From contig NC_133390.1 in NCBI RefSeq assembly GCF_047511655.1, forward strand, positions 121,128,083 to 121,192,082: a stretch of 64,000 bases of DNA, given 5' to 3'. The notes beneath the pieces were generated by a model, which ran no database searches, was not told the DNA's origin, and saw only the letters and a program-made list of their open reading frames with translations. Positions 59,951 to 64,000 of the stretch are shown piece by piece. The first letter of the stretch is position 1, and every line of letters starts with the position of its first letter. This stretch comes from Castor canadensis (Eukaryota > Chordata > Mammalia > Rodentia > Castoridae). Position numbers and translations under genes: made by a program.

Positions 59951-61185
59951 CTCACAGTCCCATTAGACCTGAGCCATCTTGAAGATTCAATTTCAAGAGT
60001 GTTTTAGTGTAAACACATTTCTAAGATTTCCTGATGCCTGCTAATATAGTCCTTTTGGCAGAAATGAAATGTGCCCGAATAAAATAGCAGTAAATGCCAC
60101 AGAGAAATTCTCATGGCAGATAAACTATTGCAAAAAGACATACTGTTTTACTAACAGTTTTATGCAGAGACTAAGCAAAGATAGTTCAAGATAAAGGAAG
60201 ACAAAAATCAAGCCTTAATACCTTTGATCAAAAGAGGGTCAGAATTATTTGCAATAATCTTTCCATCTTCACAAAGGTACAGCTCTGGTTTGTGATCTCT
60301 GAGAAGTCACTTGAGCATGTCTCAGCAAAGGACCTGTGTAAATAGCCACAGTGGACTGCACAGTGATCAGCATTCTCACAGTAGCTCCAGATCGTTTCTG
60401 AGCCACTATGGTCTCCTCAGAAAAAAGAGAGGATGGCTGTGCTTCTCTGTTCAGTAGAGAGAGCTCCGTGTTCACAGACGCTTGCATTAAGAGATTTTAC
60501 CTTGTAAATTTGGCCAATTTTTATTGAACAAATGCTTACAGAACTCCTTTCTTTTAACAAATGTTTACTGTACTCTTCCTTGTACCATGGCTTTCACAAT
60601 TAAACGTGATTTCTTTCCTCAAGAATTTTAGTCTCTTGAAGGGTACACATTAGCAAATGGGAAATAACTATACTAAAGGAACACAGGATGCTGGGGAGGC
60701 CACAGGTACGATGACAATTCATCTTTAGTAGGAGGAGTGGGATGTATCCACAGCAGAGCTGATGCAAATGCTTTGAATGAATTTGATAGACTAAGCCCGA
60801 AGTGGGAAACATTTGTCTTTCTTACTGAGAGGGGGATTGTGACTCAAACAGAACAGTGAATTTGAATGATATTTTACTGATTTCTCATCTCCACTCTTGT
60901 TTCTTCCTCTTTTTAGTTTGGAGTGTTAGATTCTCACTAAGAACAAGTTAGGCATCTTTGATGTCAGAGCACCATTTTGTAACTCATGACTCACTCACTG
61001 GTTTGCGAATCTTTTTACTTGGGGTAAATAATTTGCAGGGAGATTACAGAGATGATACATACTCCTACGTTTACAAAATGCTTTTAGGGATTGTGCTAAT
61101 GGACAGGATATTATTTGGCTAACACTCATCCTTTCAGGGGCTAACCAAGCCTTTTCCAGGCAAAATTTCAGAACCATAACCCCCT
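59951..61185. other. Intergenic, nothing recognised
   Basis: Unique-looking DNA; no gene, RNA or repeat supported. Confidence 0.45.
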
Positions 61186-61594
61186 CTTATGGGGTGAATT
61201 ATTTCTCTCCTTCCTCCAAATTTTATGTTGAAATCCTTACTCCAGAAATGAACTTATTTGGAAATAGGGCTTTTGCAGATGTAATTAGTTGAGGTCATAA
61301 TGATGTAGGATGGGCTCCTAATCCAATATGTCTGTTATCCTCATAAAAGGTGAAATTTGGGCACAGATAGTCATAGAGGGAAGTTAATATAAGAGACACA
61401 GAGAAAGGAAAGCAACCCATTTGTGCAGGAGAGAGGCCTGGAACATAATCTTCTCTGAGAGTCCTCAGAAGATGTCTACCCTACTGATACGTTGATCTCA
61501 GACTTCTAGCCTCCAGAATGGTGAGACAACACATTTCTGGGGTGCTTCAGCTGCTGGGGTCTTTCATTACAGCAGCCTTAGTAAACTAATACAC
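61186..61594 (+). mobile_element. MLT1-type (MaLR) solo LTR
   Basis: The order of segments follows the mammalian MLT1 LTR consensus as I remember it: 'ggtgaatt...atgttgaaatcctta', 'tatttggaaatagggctttt', 'gcagatgtaattagttgagg', 'gggctcctaatccaatatg', 'cctcataaaagg', 'ctcagacttctagcctccag', and the end 'gcagccttagtaaactaat'. It is an ancient retroviral-like solo LTR with no internal genes. Confidence 0.8.
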
Positions 61595-64000
61595 TGCCAA
61601 ACTCTGCTATCAGGCTTCAAGTAGAGGAACCAAGCTTGTTAAAATGTCTTCCATTCTATCACAACTGTTCACTGTCTTCTGTGCTGTGCTGTGGAGGGAA
61701 CTTGAGATTTTCCCCAGAGGTGCCAAACATATCAATGTGGCCCAACATGGGACCTTTTGTCTTCTAAAAATGGCAATTGAGGAGGGTAAGAACTCACAGA
61801 TTAACTTTCTTTTATTTTGTGGAATGTTGGACAGGGAAGAAAAAGAAACAGCCCTCAAGGCACCTTAATTGTACTTACTTTTAACCAGCAGTGAAAAGAA
61901 TTTGTAAGTTATTGATGGGTTATTTTTAAGGCGAGAAGGTATTTTTGTGTATTTCCTTTTCAAGTGTCCCAAAAAACTCAAATAAACCCCAAACCCTCAC
62001 TTTATTTTCTTGCAAGTTTAAAATCATGGTCTGATCTTAACTCCCTTACTTATTTTTTTTATTTTTTTCTCTGAATTTCAACCCTTAAAGATCAGTATTA
62101 TTTAGTTCCATGCTTAATTATTTCTGGTTACCCAAAAGTGGATGATTTACTTTCCTTCATTGACAAAGGAATGTGTATTTATCTAAGGGACAGACTTTAC
62201 TGATTCTACTTTTTGTTTTATAATGTGATAAGCTATTTGTATTAATAAAGACTATACATCCTATAATTGTAACATATTGAAACTGATTTTGCTGAAAAGC
62301 ACTCAAATTAGGCCCTCAAATTAACTAAAAGCATTCAGAAAACAGATACAAAAAGTGGAGAGAAAGATGCCAGGCTTTTCTCCTACTTTTAGCCACTTTG
62401 GAATCCAGGAAGGACAGGATGGAGCCATGATGACACCTTTATAAGGAGGGTCAAAGGAAACTTCACCTGAGGAAAGGAACAGCAGAGCCGCCTCAGAACA
62501 GACCACCTACCAGGCAGCAATGACTTGCTGACCAGGTTGCTCCAGTCAAGTGATGACAGCATAACCAGTTGTCCAGAACCCCTCCCCAACCAAGACTGAG
62601 ATAGGATAAGCAGGTCATGCCTGTGACAGGGACTGTTTGACTATACATATCTCTCACCCCCTGCCGTAATTCTTTTCCTATTTAAACAAAAACTCATGTC
62701 TGTACTGAAAGATGGTTACTTTGTCTCTTCTTGTGCTGGTTGCCCAAGCCATGTAATAAACCTCCTTTCTCTGCCTTTAAAAAAAAATATTTCCCTCGGG
62801 AAACTGTGGCCTAAATCTACTCTTATTTTTCAGACAGCAGGTGTCTTTTATCTGATTTATTATCAAGAAGTTTGGTAGAGACTTGGATGAAGACTTCACA
62901 TCTACAGGTAATGGAGATATTCAAGAACCTACCCTTCAATGTTTTGCCAACAAGACTGAGTCCTCATTGCAACCAAAAGTTTTGAAGATTGGGCACTCAC
63001 TGTTTAGATAAGACAACTTCTGAAAAAAAGCACAGCAGTCACATCCTGTCTGAATTCTGCAAAACTTCATGGGGACCTAGGACTGTTCTGTACTGAATAG
63101 CATGGGGATACCCCCAGGGTCAAAAACTTATTCTTGCCCAGAACAAAGTGGACATAGCAAAGAAAGAGTAGCAGGGTCTGTTACCAGATTATTATAATTC
63201 CTTATGTACCATGATGTGTCCTCAAGGGAGATCATTTGAAATTCTGATCATTAGGGAGGGGACTATCCTCTTGTCCTAAGAGCATAATTGTGGCCTGGTG
63301 TTCAGTCCTGCCTAGAGAAGCATTTGTCAGTGGTTATGAGATCAGATGTGTGAATCCCAGGTATGTGTCTCAGGGAAACTCTGAGGTTTTTCATTTCCAC
63401 GTGTCCTCTGTGGGACAGGATGCAGCTGTCCTCTGTGGGATGCAGAGATGATACCTCTATCATCTATCCAGCAACTTCCCTGCTGGATATAAGCTGCTGC
63501 CTTAATGTCATTTACAGTTCCCCTGAAAGCAAAAATTAATAAATCTGTAAGTGCAATTCAAATTTCTGGAATATACCCAAGGCATAAGACTACCAATAGA
63601 GAGGGTGATTGTTGACTGGAGAAAAAGTCTTTAGAGAAAGGGTCAATCTGGTTGTGTAGATACAGTATAGAGGTCAGTCATGACCGAGGCTGGGATGGCA
63701 GCATCTTCCACCAACCTGGGTCAATGTGTAGGGGAGGCTTATGGTTACAGGAAGTCTCCTCTTTCAGGTGGGTCCTAAAGTATGCAGCGTCTTTCTGCTC
63801 CTGAACCTCCAAATAATGCTCTCTGCCGAGTTTCCATGTGAAGTCATGAGTCATAATGGAAGTTCAAAATTGATATTCCATAATCAAGAGAAGTAACAAT
63901 TGGTCACTCCCTGCCCTTCCTCATAACTTATAACAATTTGTGTGTTTTCTCCAGGATCCCTGTGCCTTTGTTTCTTTCTCTCTTTCTATTTCTTTCCTTT
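61595..64000. other. Intergenic to the window end
   Basis: No supported gene. 62,480-62,790 has a TATA-like 'tatttaaac' and 'gtaataaacc', a layout that could be part of an LTR or 3' transcript end, but no family was recognised. The window ends in a pyrimidine-rich CTTT/CTCT simple repeat (63,968-64,000). Confidence 0.4.

Overview
The window is mammalian, almost certainly rodent, nuclear DNA. The evidence is a LINE-1 element, tRNA-derived (ID-like) and 7SL/B1-like SINEs, an old MaLR-type LTR, split immunoglobulin heavy-chain V segments with 23-bp-spacer recombination signals, and an intronless KLF10 copy. The G-rich L1 3' end and the SINE types recall American beaver (Castor), but that is from memory and tentative. 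I see no intact protein-coding host gene. The only long intact reading frame of clear origin is L1 ORF1.

Layout. (1) 1-13,676: a satellite array of ~173-bp monomers in a higher-order repeat (HOR) of 17 monomers, period ~2,887 bp. Four full copies and one truncated copy are present, plus one extra dimer, and the array runs off the left edge. The architecture resembles primate alpha satellite. (2) 13,677-18,900: non-coding DNA with SINEs, an old L1 ORF2 fragment split by a young L1 3' end, and a MER20-like fragment. (3) 19,065-51,100: six immunoglobulin heavy-chain V (IGHV) pseudogenes, all on the minus strand: VH4-like (19.1 kb), VH2-like (31.7-32.1 kb), VH3-like (33.6-34.0 kb), VH3-like (39.2-39.6 kb), VH2-like (42.9-43.3 kb) and VH3-like (50.5-51.0 kb). 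Leader exons, splice sites, octamer promoters and RSSs can be recognised in most of them. The flanking DNA is built of repeatedly duplicated modules. A KLF10 retropseudogene lies at 20.4-23.07 kb. (4) 52,768-59,950: a near full-length L1 with intact ORF1 and a multiply broken ORF2. (5) 59,950-64,000: mostly featureless DNA with one MLT1-type LTR.

Interpretation. The V segments share one orientation, so the D-J-C side of an IGH locus would lie toward low coordinates. That side is a satellite array instead. Together with the absence of any fully intact V gene, this makes an orphon, pericentromeric IGHV cluster an attractive hypothesis, comparable to the human orphon clusters on chromosomes 15 and 16. 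The alternative is a decayed, satellite-invaded part of the true IGH locus. The most unusual non-genic structure is a ~20-bp minisatellite at 33,061-33,415 beside a VH3 pseudogene. Its unit matches the CTCF core motif. A single CTCF-like site also lies 17-19 bp beyond the RSS of two other VH3 segments, as known for D-proximal mouse VH genes. The array therefore looks like an expanded V-associated CTCF element.
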